The notes beneath the pieces are model-generated. The model saw only the letters and a program-made list of their open reading frames with translations. It was not told the DNA's origin and searched no databases. Both the position numbers and the translations under genes were made by a program. Shown here in pieces: positions 22,864-31,735 of a stretch of DNA of 64,000 bases. The stretch's first letter is position 1; every line of letters begins with the position of its first letter. This DNA comes from Acanthosepion esculentum (taxonomy: Eukaryota; Mollusca; Cephalopoda; Sepiida; Sepiidae): NCBI GenBank assembly GCA_964036315.1, contig OZ038482.1, positions 10,476,698-10,540,697 of the forward strand, written 5' to 3'.

Positions 22864-23250
22864 TTAGTCATCCTGGGTACGTCGTTAAACTGCATCCTAC
22901 AGCAAGGTCTCTGATCAGGAGGTTTTGAGGAAGCGTGGAACCACCTCTTAATTGCTGGTGTTCCCAGGTCCACCCTGACCCGGGGTGGTAGCACCTGTTG
23001 GAGTCCCAGCTATGGCAAAATAGTGAACTTCCAGGTCTTTTCCAGCACATTGAAACAATGATGTTGCCAATTACACTTTTTTTAACAATGATGTTGCCAA
23101 CTATACTTTTTTGAAACAATGATGTTGCCAGTTTTTGAAACAATGATGTTGCCAGCTATACGTTTTTGATATATTTAGTAAATACTGGATCTGGCATTAA
23201 ATAACCCATAGTGGTTGATATGCCATAAAACCCCAAACAACCAACAAATT
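22864..23250 (+). repeat. Dispersed SINE-like repeat, family 2, nested in Tigger
   Basis: It starts with GTTAAACTGCATCCTACAGC and continues GGTTTTGAGGAAGCGTGGAA, CCACCTCTTAATTGCTGGTG and, near the end, GGCATTAAATAACCCATAGT and GGTTGATATGCC. The same order occurs at 46648-46850, so it is a dispersed repeat. Four direct copies of AACAATGATGTTGCCA lie inside, at 23054, 23084, 23115 and 23138. I see no clear tRNA A/B boxes. Confidence 0.65.
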
Positions 23251-23289
23251 TACATTTTAGTGGGTAATTCTTTTATAATTTTTGTAGCC

Positions 23290-23793
23290 CGCAATGTCAC
23301 CCAAGAAGTTAGTTGTTACTAAGAGGAGGGATAAATATCAATGAAGAAGGAGATCATTCAGAAGCACAAAGAAGGTACCCGTGTTTCTGACCCTGTCAAC
23401 CAATATGGACGTTCAGCATCAACAATTTGCACTATCCTAAAGAACAAGATAGAAAAAAAAGAAAAAGCTTGACGTAGCCAAGGGAGTTAGCATAATTACC
23501 CAGCATTATCCAAAAGCCTTAGAAGATGTTGAGAAGCTGTTGTTGGTATGGATGAATGAGAGGCAGATACAAGTTGATTGTGTGTCTGAAGACATTACAT
23601 CTGCAAAGGCAAGGGTGCTGTACATGGAGCTTATCAGAAAACTACCAAGCATGTCTTCTGAAGATGAAAATGCATTTAAGGCAAGTCAAGGATGGTTTGA
23701 AATTTTTTTAAAGAGAACTGGCATCCACAGTGTAATGAAACATGGAGAGGCTGTGAGCTCTGATAAAGTTGCCTTATTTGAGGTGTTTTAAAA
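23290..23793 (+). pseudogene. Tigger/pogo transposase, DNA-binding half only
   Basis: In changing frames the plus strand reads KKEIIQKHKEGTRVSDL..QYGRSASTICTILKNK, a CENP-B-type helix-turn-helix. It continues DVAKGVSIITQHYPKALEDV, EKLLLVWMNERQIQVDCVSE and ASQGWFEIFLKRTGIHSVMK, ending in HGEAVSSDKV. The second half is the Tc5/CENP-B second DNA-binding domain (GW...F..R..I.....HGE). The frame ends at 23791. No DDE domain follows. It could bind Tigger ends but could not cut. Confidence 0.75.
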
Positions 23794-24127
23794 TGACTAA
23801 AAATACAAATATGATCCTAAGAGAATTTTAGAAGGATAACTTCAATATCCAAAATTGCTTAAATCTCATTAATGAAGCCTAGGAAGGAGTCACAGTGATA
23901 TATTTATTTACATTATTTGTGTATAATCTTTAAAAAAGTACTTTTTTGCATAAAATACAACTTTATTGATTTTTATATCAATATTTTGGGGGCTTGGAAT
24001 GAATTAAATTAATTTTTATGATTTTAAATGCGGAAAATTTTTTCAATATATAAAATTTCCAGTTATGAATCCACTCCTGGAATGGATTAAATTTGTAGTT
24101 TGAGGTTCCACTTTATATATGTTTATA

Positions 24128-24313
24128 CAGTGTAACCCGGATATAAGAAACCCTGATATAAGAGAAACCCGGATAAAAGAGAAATTTTCTCTGGTCCCAA
24201 ATTAGAGCCTGTGTTAATAAAACAAAATAGACCAAACCCGGACATAAGAGAAACCCGGATATAAGAGACTTCGTCTCCGGTCCCGACAACTCTCTTATAT
24301 CCGGGTTACACTG
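24128..24313. mobile_element. 186-bp pogo-type MITE
   Basis: The ends CAGTGTAACCCGGATATAAG and its reverse complement (CTTATATCCGGGTTACACTG) are near-perfect inverted repeats of about 21 bp, flanked by TA on both sides. The interior repeats the same CCCGGATATAAGAGAAACC motif. There is no coding capacity. It lies 14 bp from the Tigger copy but has different termini. Confidence 0.9.
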
Positions 24314-24339
24314 TATATAGATATATTGATAATGAAACG

Positions 24340-24650
24340 GACAAAACACTATTTACATTATTCGGACTATTGTCCTCATCTTTGTCGCCATATTTATTAC
24401 AACATTTCGGCTGTTGTACATTCCGGCCTTCTTCAGGTGGTTGGAATGTCAAACTGAACCCTTTATTTCGCTCACTGGGGTAAACTGTTCTAGTTCCACA
24501 TGCCATGTTTAATGGATATCAGTTATCAGTTATCTCCTGTTAATTCCCCTCTCCAAGTTCTCCACTGCCTTAACCGGGTATTGAACTCACACTCTTTGGG
24601 TCCTGTCACTGGATCTAACTAACGCCTTTATCCACTATGCCTCACACTCT
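24340..24650 (-). repeat. Penelope-like terminal repeat (tail), copy 1
   Basis: Read on the minus strand: GTGAGTTCAATACCCGG, GAGATAACTGATAACTG, GGAACTAGAACAGTTTACCC, CACCTGAAGAAGGCCGGAAT, CGAAATGTTGTAATAAATAT and GACAATAGTCCGAATAATGT. The same module follows a GIY-YIG ORF at 38384-38650, so I assign it to the terminal repeat of that Penelope-like family. Its GTTCAAT block also resembles a B box, so a SINE that borrowed the tail is an alternative. Confidence 0.65.
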
Positions 24651-24654
24651 TTAG

Positions 24655-24800
24655 GTCATTAGAGATTTATTAAATTTATTAAGACATTCAGGCCGGTAAA
24701 TGTTGTTAATACTGTTTATTATAAACAGAGCATTTACTTAAATATTTGTATCTATAAAAAGAACGTATAAACATAAAAAATGTCTTAAAATAATTGTTGG
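24655..24800 (+). repeat. SINE family 3 tail (partial copy)
   Basis: ATTCAGGCCGGTAAATGTTG, the palindrome CTGTTTATTATAAACAG and ATTTGTATCTATAAAAAG are shared with the full copies at 24950-25165 and 27139-27420. No head is present. Confidence 0.75.
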
Positions 24801-24949
24801 GCTTTGTCCATTTCATAATGTGTGACATCATTTGTTTACATTTGGATACACATTGAGCAGATATGAATGTACGAGAGAAAATCATGGAGAATTGTATTTT
24901 AAAAACAGTAAAATCAACCTTGCTAACTGAAGCGCTCCTTTGTGGCAAA
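24801..24949. other. Spacer between two SINE family 3 copies
   Basis: No feature is recognised. It is flanked by nearly identical tails at 24684 and 25050. Confidence 0.5.
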
Positions 24950-25165
24950 ATCAGTAAAAGCATGTCAGGCTATATGACGGTTCTGTATAGGATACAGGTT
25001 TGATTCCTGTCGGAGGACCAATATTTTCTATGAAAATGTCTCTGACATTTAGGCCAGTAAATGTTGTTTAATACTGTTTATTATAAACAGAGCATTTACT
25101 TAAATATTTGTATCTATAAAAAGAATGTATAAACATAAAAAATGTCTTAAAATATATTGATAAAT
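24950..25165 (+). repeat. tRNA-derived SINE, family 3
   Basis: The head AAAAGCATGTCAGGCTATAT, then ACAGGTTTGATTCCTGTCGG (B box), is followed by the family tail with CTGTTTATTATAAACAG. A closely related copy with a better B box is at 27139-27420 on the other strand. Confidence 0.75.
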
Positions 25166-25257
25166 ACATATATGTTCAAAGAGAGACAATGTTGAGGAAT
25201 GATGTTTTTGTAAGAATGGAATCAATTTTCCTGATACTTAAAGAGTATATATGAGAT

Positions 25258-25560
25258 AACAGTACATTATTTACATTATTCGGACTATTGTCCTCATCTT
25301 TGTCACCATATTTATTACGTTTCAGCCGTTGTACGCTCCGGCCTTCTTCAGGTGGTTGGAATGTCAAACTGAACCCTTTATTTCGCTCACTGGGGTAGAC
25401 CGATCTAGTTCCACATGACATGTTTAATGGATGTCAGTTATCAGTTATCTCCTGTTAATTTTTCCCTCTGAAAATTCTCCACTGCCTTAACTGATATTGA
25501 ACTCACACTCTTTGGGTCCTGTCACTGGATCTAACCAACACCTTAATCCACTGTGCCATA
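25258..25560 (-). repeat. Penelope-like terminal repeat (tail), copy 2
   Basis: It has the same order of blocks as 24340-24650, about 90% alike by eye. On the plus strand these are CATTATTCGGACTATTGTCC, GGCCTTCTTCAGGTGGTTGG, CGCTCACTGGGGTAGACC and TATTGAACTCACACTCTTTG. Confidence 0.7.
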
Positions 25561-26500
25561 ATGTAAATAATGCAAGTAATCATAACCTCAGAGATATAAA
25601 CAAATATAAAACTGATCCCCTAATTTATGTCAATAACACAGAATATGTTTTTCAAATATTTGTTTTCTACAAGACAGAGCTTTTGGTTTCTAGTCATCTT
25701 TTATACTTTTATCTGACAGAGAAGATTTTTGTTGTTGCTAAGTTCATTTTATTAGAATGATCTTCAAACTAACGTTTATATAAATGTCATGGCAAGGAAA
25801 AATCCTCCAGCTGATGTCACTATCTGCAAATACCAGGAAAGTAATTATGTAATCCCAACAGACTCAACCAAAAGCATAAACTACGCTGTTGGCTTTTTAC
25901 AGCCTTTTGAACCAATGAATTCTGGTTTGATTTTTGTTGTTCATTTTTATATTCAGCTGAGAAGCATAAGTTGTCTGGCAAGTTTGACCAAAAGCCATTG
26001 ATGAATGACAACAGCAGAAATCAATAATTAACAATAGACAAGTTGCAATTTCTTGCAAATGTATTCCATTTGTTGAACTCATGACACATGGGTTAAAAAT
26101 TCTGTCCAATGTGTCTTCATAAAACTTTCAAGTGAATATTGCAAATTATAAATCGATCATTGTTTAAATGATGATTGTTATGCTAGAGATTTGTCTTTGT
26201 GACAATAATGACATCTATGAAATACAGGATATAAGATCTATGAGTGGCCTAACAGCTATCATTGTTGTGAAAAATGATATTGTCAGGCTGAATATATATT
26301 CTGAGTTCACTTTGTACAAGTGCCTTTAGGAAACGCATGAATTTATATATTCTTCCTTCGCTAGGGGTAAAATAGCATGGCAGACTTGTTTCTTTAACCA
26401 TGGTAGAGCAACCAGTCAAAAAAAAAAAATGCACAAAATAATTTAGAATTCAAACCTCCTGCTAACCTGGCCAGCTTTCAATGTAAAGCCCATTACTTCT
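25561..26500. other. AT-rich spacer, no gene seen
   Basis: Only short open frames (up to 87 codons) without recognisable motifs. Confidence 0.5.
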
Positions 26501-26504
26501 TCTC

Positions 26505-26600
26505 CTTCTTAGTCAAGCTGTTAACATTCACTTTCTGAGCATGAGATCCAGGTTCGAATCTTACCATGGTCGATTAGTCAGGAAGGTGACGTTTTGATGT
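26505..26600 (+). repeat. tRNA-like SINE head
   Basis: TCTTAGTCAAGCTGTTAACA (A-box position) and CCAGGTTCGAATCTTACC (consensus B box GGTTCGAATC) stand about 40 bp apart, as in a tRNA. The sequence does not fold into a clean cloverleaf, and the downstream part is unlike the other SINEs. Confidence 0.45.
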
Positions 26601-26738
26601 TATCAGCCTGGGGAGGCAATCACAACTTGTGGTACCTTTGGGAAGTATTTAAAAACAATTCCATCAATACTGGAAAGAGCAATAACAGTTACTTTTTTAA
26701 ACTTAAAATTACAGCTAATTACACACACATGCACACAC

Positions 26739-26811
<73 letters not shown>
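26739..26811. repeat. TA microsatellite
   Basis: About 36 TA units. Confidence 0.99.
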
Positions 26812-26814
<3 letters not shown>

Positions 26815-26983
26815 CTCCTGAAAAATTAATTTCAGTTGAGCTCTTTGGTTTGAGGTGTGAGTTTGTAAACAGTAATTATTTAAGCTAATATTGCACTACT
26901 CTTCGGCAGAATTGAGTCACTGTCAGTCACTGTGTGTTTATCTAAATCTAAAAATAAACACGCTAAAATTCACCTTCATCCCT

Positions 26984-27060
26984 GCCGTGAGCCGACGGCT
27001 TAGTGGTAGAAGTTCCGACTGACGCAAATTCAGTCAGGTTTCGATCCTAGCTACAGGCAA
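26984..27060 (+). repeat. tRNA-like head preceding hammerhead
   Basis: GGCTTAGTGGTAGAAGTTCC contains a near-consensus polymerase III A box (TAGTGGTAGAAG at 27001). GTCAGGTTTCGATCCTAGC at 27033 is a near-consensus B box. The spacing suits an internal promoter. The hammerhead-like fold starts about 25 bp downstream, so both could lie on one transcript. Confidence 0.55.
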
Positions 27061-27072
27061 CTGGACGTCTAG

Positions 27073-27107
27073 CCACACTGATGAGCTGCGAAACAGTATG
27101 TCTGTGG
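27073..27107 (+). ncRNA. Hammerhead ribozyme-like motif
   Basis: In order: stem I strand CCACA (27073-27077), core CTGATGA (27078-27084), G-CTG-C mini stem II (27085-27089), core GAAA (27090-27093), stem III CA-GTA-TG (27094-27100), cleavage-site TC (27101-27102), stem I strand TGTGG (27103-27107). Every universally conserved hammerhead position is present, and stem I pairs perfectly. It can extend by GTC/GAC (27067-27069 with 27110-27112) across an internal loop. Stem II has a single closing G-C pair, so activity may be weak. Type I hammerheads of this kind occur in Penelope-like elements and in SINE-like repeats such as those of schistosomes. Confidence 0.6.
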
Positions 27108-27115
27108 ATGACAAA

Positions 27116-27138
27116 TATATATATATATATATATATAT
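27116..27138. repeat. Short TA microsatellite
   Basis: A TA run directly after the hammerhead motif. Confidence 0.95.
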
Positions 27139-27420
27139 TAGGAAAAGGACTAAGTCTGACAATTATTTTAATATATTTTCTGTTTATACATTATTTTTAT
27201 AGATACAAATAATTAAATAAATGCTGTTTATAATAAACAGTATTAACAACATTTACTGGCCTGAATGTCTGAGAAATTTCATAGAAAATATGTGTCCTCC
27301 GACAGGAATCGAACCTGTAACCTACACGGAACCATCATATAGCCTGACATGCTATACCATTTAGTTACAGAGGAAGAGTCTGGTTAGCAAGGTCAAATTA
27401 CTGTTTTCAAACAAAAATTC
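27139..27420 (-). repeat. tRNA-derived SINE, family 3
   Basis: On the minus strand: TAAATGGTATAGCATGTCAG (A box region), ACAGGTTCGATTCCTGTCGG (perfect B box), CATTCAGGCCAGTAAATGTT, CTGTTTATTATAAACAG, and a tail ending in AAATATATTAAAATAATTG. A second copy in plus orientation lies at 24950-25165 and a tail-only copy at 24655-24800. Confidence 0.8.
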
Positions 27421-27474
27421 AAGAGTACATTCTGTAATAAGTTAGGTTTAATTTTTAATAAGAGAGAAATGGAT

Positions 27475-28330
27475 TGTTGTAAATATTTTTTATGATTATA
27501 TCAATCGGTATTCTAACTGGGACATTGATAAATAAACTTTCAATATCAAGTGAGGTGATGCTCTCATTATTAGGCTTTTGTGTTTTTAAGATTTGGAACA
27601 TTTATTTTTTGCACAGTTTATTAAATTTTTGTATAATAGCAATTTTGTAATAGGACATTTACTTTTATAGTTCAGAATGCACGTGTTCATAGTAGTTTTT
27701 ATATGGGGAAGTAGTAAATATATTATTATTGATGCCCGTGAATATATCAAACAAAGGAATTTTATTGTTATTGTTCAGTTCATGTGTTATTTTAAGAACA
27801 GAGATTTTTGGAAGATTTTTGTAGTTCATGCATTTCATCTATGTTTTTAATTAAGATAAGAATATCATCTCTACATATCTTAGGTAGATGGAGAGTTTTT
27901 GGTGGCATTAAATAGTCTATTTTCAAGGTTAGTCTTATAGAAGTTACTAAATGTTGGTCACAGAACTGAACACATGGAAACGCCATCACGTTGTACATAG
28001 ATATTATTTTGATGGTCATAGAAGGGAACCTTAATGGTACAAGTGAAAAGTTGTTTCCGTAATATGTTAGGTTTAATGTTTAATGGGGGAAGAGATGAAT
28101 TGTTGTAAATATTCTTTATAATTATATCAATCGTTTCTCTAACTGAGATGTTAGTAAATAAACCGACAACATTAACTAAGGTTATTGTTTCATCATTAGG
28201 TTTTTGTTTTTTTTTAAGATTTGGATTCTCTCACTGGGACATTGGTAAATAAACTTTCAACATCAACTGAGGTTATGGTTTCATCATTAGGTTTTTGTGT
28301 TTTTAAGATTTGGATTCTCTCACTTCGCCC
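27475..28330 (-). pseudogene. Penelope-like reverse transcriptase, broken
   Basis: The minus strand carries, in mixed frames, [16 protein letters not shown] (28230-28300), the related LVNVVGLFTNISVRET (28140-28200) and SLDIESLFINVPVR (27525-27590). These are three versions of one RT block. Downstream of the second copy come IIIKNIYNN, FYDHQNNIYVQRDGV and then ICRDDILILIKNIDEMHELQ. The last contains the palm catalytic box, where tyrosine-valine and the two Asp now lie in different frames because of an extra GA. The blocks resemble Penelope-like RTs ([16 protein letters not shown]). Confidence 0.65.
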
Positions 28331-28378
28331 GTTTTTAATATGCCTAGTAATATCAAGCTTGATACTTTTATTGTTGTG

Positions 28379-28382
<4 letters not shown>

Positions 28383-28451
<69 letters not shown>

Positions 28452-28457
28452 GCTTCG

Positions 28458-28519
<62 letters not shown>

Positions 28520-28584
28520 CGGCCTAACGATTGCATCCAGCATGAAACAGCCTGCCGCCTTTTGAGTGTTGACTTCAATGTTCA

Positions 28585-28647
<63 letters not shown>

Positions 28648-28695
28648 GGATTGATGTGAGTTTGTGACCACGGGTTTCACACTCATTGCGATCAT

Positions 28696-28741
<46 letters not shown>
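28383..28741. repeat. Cluster of four TA arrays
   Basis: TA runs at 28383-28448, 28461-28517, 28587-28644 and 28701-28741 are separated by short unique pieces. One of these (28645-28700), on the minus strand, reads GATGATCGCAATGAGTGTGA then AACCCGTGGTCAC. This is similar in layout to the tails of Penelope-like elements (GAAGA.GGC...GAAACG). Confidence 0.85.
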
Positions 28742-28744
<3 letters not shown>

Positions 28745-29880
28745 TGTGTATGTGAGTGTATGTGTGTCTGTGGACGTGCACCTTTGTGTGTGTTGTGTAC
28801 ACCCCCACACATATATGCAAACAAGTTTGTGAAAAAAATAGACCAAGAAGTGATTAAAAACATTACTGACGCTTGGCCACGTGATCAGACATTGGGAAGA
28901 AGGTGGGCCTGAAAAGTGTTCCGCAGCCCCGTGTGTGCGTGCAAGATACACAGATCTGTCAAAATATTTGATAAAAAGCAATGTGTGGTTAATCAATATT
29001 GGATTAAAAGAGACCTATTTGATTTTATTCGTACTTTGATATGTATTCCAAATACGATACAAATAAATATTGAAATAATAATAAAATCTAGTTCGACTCT
29101 TGTTAATGAAATGTTGATGACCTACAAGATTAGTCAACGTCACAGACATTACAACCCCCGCCCCCCCCCCACAAACCCAATCATTTTCAGTATTATATCG
29201 TAAGATGTATGTCTAAAGGCGAGCAACTGACGCCAGAGGAGGGCAAAAACATTTTGCAAATTTATATTTTGTTGCTTCAAATACGATTGAAAACCTGAGA
29301 ATAAAGATTCTTTTTTTGTTGTTTTCCTTAGAAGGTTCTTTTTAGGAGTTCCAATAAAATGCCTATTATTATCTTACTAAAATAAATCAGATCAATTTTA
29401 TGGACGGTATTAATTGGCATTGTAATAAAGGAAAGTGATTGACGAAAATGCTTCTAAGTCAGAATACGAATTTGAGCCAAACTCTAAAATATTTCTCTTT
29501 GCTTTTTTTTTTTGTCTTGTCTATTATTTACTTCCTAAAAGAGTTTTTGACAGAGTTGGTTCTGAACCTAAGTTAGGACAGAGTTGTGTGTCGTTTCAAA
29601 GAGCCATTCCAATAGTTTATTAGTAGGGGTTCCCAACGCTGCACTAGTACTGTGTCAACCAAACTACCACTCACCGTGTAGAAACATTTGCTTTAAGTAC
29701 ATTTTCCTTAAAATGATGCCTACTTTTGGATAGAAAGCTCAAAAAAACTAGCCTTGTGCCACATGGACTAAAATGAAAAAGATAATAAATTTGCGGAATA
29801 TATTCAATAAAGGAAGAAATTTGAATTTTAGAAATGATTTAAATTTTTTAACAGCATGCTCTAGTCATGGTTCTGATCAC
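28742..29880. other. Spacer, no gene seen
   Basis: Short open frames only; a C-rich run at 29157-29171. I recognise nothing. Confidence 0.5.
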
Positions 29881-30239
29881 AGATTGAATCAATAAGAGAC
29901 GATTTTCTTCAGGTTTCTGTTTGTTTTACTCGGTTTATTACAGAGAGAACATATGCACCGTTTCCTGGAGTTAAAAAAAAAGGTAGATAAAGAGAACGGA
30001 TGTCAACCGGTTAGTCTTCTACCCATCCTCTCCGCGTGGTGGCTTGTCTCCCTGCTGAAGCCACGATATGCAATGGAATCTGGGACTGGAAGTTTCGAAA
30101 GATCACAAGAACTTGTGACGTCACTCATGTCACGTCCGCCATGCTGGTTTTCATGTTTTTTTCGGTCTTATATCAAGACTTACATACCGACAATCCATCA
30201 CTGATAGGATACCATCAAACAAGCTCCACCATCATATTT
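29881..30239. other. Spacer with two overlapping open frames
   Basis: Frames of 83 and 94 codons (29953-30204, 30036-30320) overlap and have no recognisable motif; base composition is less AT-rich than around. It may be a fragment of the same element as the next repeat. Confidence 0.35.
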
Positions 30240-30720
30240 TTAAATGTGCTCCCCGCCAGAATAAGCGCATCTATCAACAAATATACTCCCCACCATCTTG
30301 ATAAAGTAATCAAGAAGTAATTTTCAAATAACCGCTTCCTTCGAATAAGTGACGCATCAAGAAGTAATTTTTAAATAAGTGCCTTCCCACCCCTCGAATA
30401 AGCGCTCCCATCAAAAAGTAATTTTGAAATAAGCGCCTCTCTTGAATAAGTGCTCCTATCAACAATCAGCTAAATAAGTGCCCACATCAAGAAGTAGTTT
30501 TATATAAACGCCTACCTCAAATAAACGCCCTGTTATCAAGAAGCAATTTTTGAATAGGCAACCCCTTTAATAACCGCCTCTATCAAGAAACACTCTTTAA
30601 AGAAACGCCTCCCTCAAATAAGCACTCCCCAAGTAGCATTTTTAAGCGCTCCCTGAAATATGCTCTCCCACAAGAAGTAATTTTTTAATAAATGCCTTCA
30701 TAATAGGGAAAATTTGAGTT
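30240..30720. repeat. Degenerate AATAAGCGCC-type tandem repeat
   Basis: The phrases (A)AATAAGCGCYTCCC and ATCAAGAAGTAATTTT alternate about ten times with irregular spacing of 25-60 bp. Similar AATAAGCGCC repeats are found in marine invertebrate genomes. Confidence 0.8.
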
Positions 30721-31534
30721 TTTAATTTCAAACAAACGCTTCCTTCAAAATGTATATAAAATTTGCTTATATCAACTTAGAGTGGGAAATTAAAAATACA
30801 ACGTTTTATGTTGCGAATAGCGTTTGCCTTCCTTATTTCTTTTCTGGCTCCTCTTTGTGAAAATGTTATTTCAAATTCTAATTAAAACAATAAATATCCC
30901 TCTCCTCATTCGTTTATTTTATTCCAACTTTCCACAAAATAAAATAAAAACTGACCCCCTTCCTAATTTGTATTTCTCAAAAGTTCATTTGACACTATTC
31001 ATCAATATCAATTTAACTTGGCTTGATATATTTTCAAAGGTTCATTAATTTTTTTTTTAATTTCAGAGAACGTTCCGATCATTAGCGTTGAGTTACAATC
31101 TATTGTTCTATTGTCAACTTTGTCAGTACGTGTGTCTGTTGCAATTATTTGTCGTAGCCATATATATTATAAAGTCTTCATCGGTTTTGGTGAAAACCTT
31201 TCTTCATTCTTGTTTGAAAATATATTGTTTTGATTTTATAATCTGTAAGGAATAAACAGAAGGTGCTTCAAGAATTCATTAGAACGAAGTGCTGTGGTGA
31301 GTATAACCACGATAATACGCCAGTCTACATCTCCAAGTCTAGGGAAGATTAGTGCTCTCGAACGAACTGGGGGTCAGTTTTTGAAGAGAAAGAAACACAT
31401 CACCTGTGGGATTCAAATATATTTTATATCCAAAGAGCAATAAAAAAAAGAAGTGTTTACTGACAATGTGCTACTGTAGACTTAGCTTAGAAGTAAAGGG
31501 GTCCGCGTATCTTTTCAAAAGTCCTAATTGAAGA
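30721..31534. other. AT-rich spacer, no gene seen
   Basis: A 74-codon open frame at 30824-31048 has no motif. AAGTGCTGTGGTGAGTAT near 31290 resembles a splice donor but without supporting ORF. Confidence 0.45.
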
Positions 31535-31735
31535 AACGACCTCTTTCACAGCAGCATATGACCACATCACTTCCTCTTCTCGTCCAGTAGAAACCGCATT
31601 CCAAGCTCCCAATGCATCGATCTAATTCAGGAACTGTATCGATCTACAGAATCTTACATGTCTGACAAGGGCCCCAATACGGAAACATTTCAGGCATTAT
31701 CAGGAGTACAACAAGGAGGAAATTAGGGCAATGTT
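31535..31735 (+). pseudogene. LINE reverse-transcriptase fragment (finger/palm)
   Basis: In plus-strand frames, LIQELYRSTESYMSDKGPNT, with the first residues drawn from a neighbouring frame, leads to ETFQALSGVQQGG. This matches the SGVRQGC box of non-LTR reverse transcriptases, with Cys replaced by Gly. The sequence breaks off right after it. The matching downstream part of a LINE RT is found about 1.1 kb away at 32870. Confidence 0.55.

Larger units (their letters stand above)
21839..24113 (+). mobile_element. pogo/Tigger-type DNA transposon, internally deleted
   Basis: The left end is CAGTGGAAGCTCAACTTGTG, preceded by TA. The right end, read in reverse, is AGTGGAACCTCAAACTACAA. The termini are therefore inverted repeats of Tigger type with a TA target. 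Inside lies the N-terminal half of a transposase (23290-23793) and a nested dispersed repeat (22864-23250). Between the transposase stop and the right end only about 320 bp remain, so the DDE catalytic region is missing. Confidence 0.75.

Noticed and set aside
27001..27050. Genuine tRNA gene
   Set aside because: A and B boxes are near-consensus, but acceptor and anticodon stems do not form; the same holds for heads at 24950, 26505, 27400 and 62700.
28214..28996. Frames encoding long IYIYIY stretches
   Set aside because: Translations of TA arrays, with only short bits of Penelope-like RT at one end.
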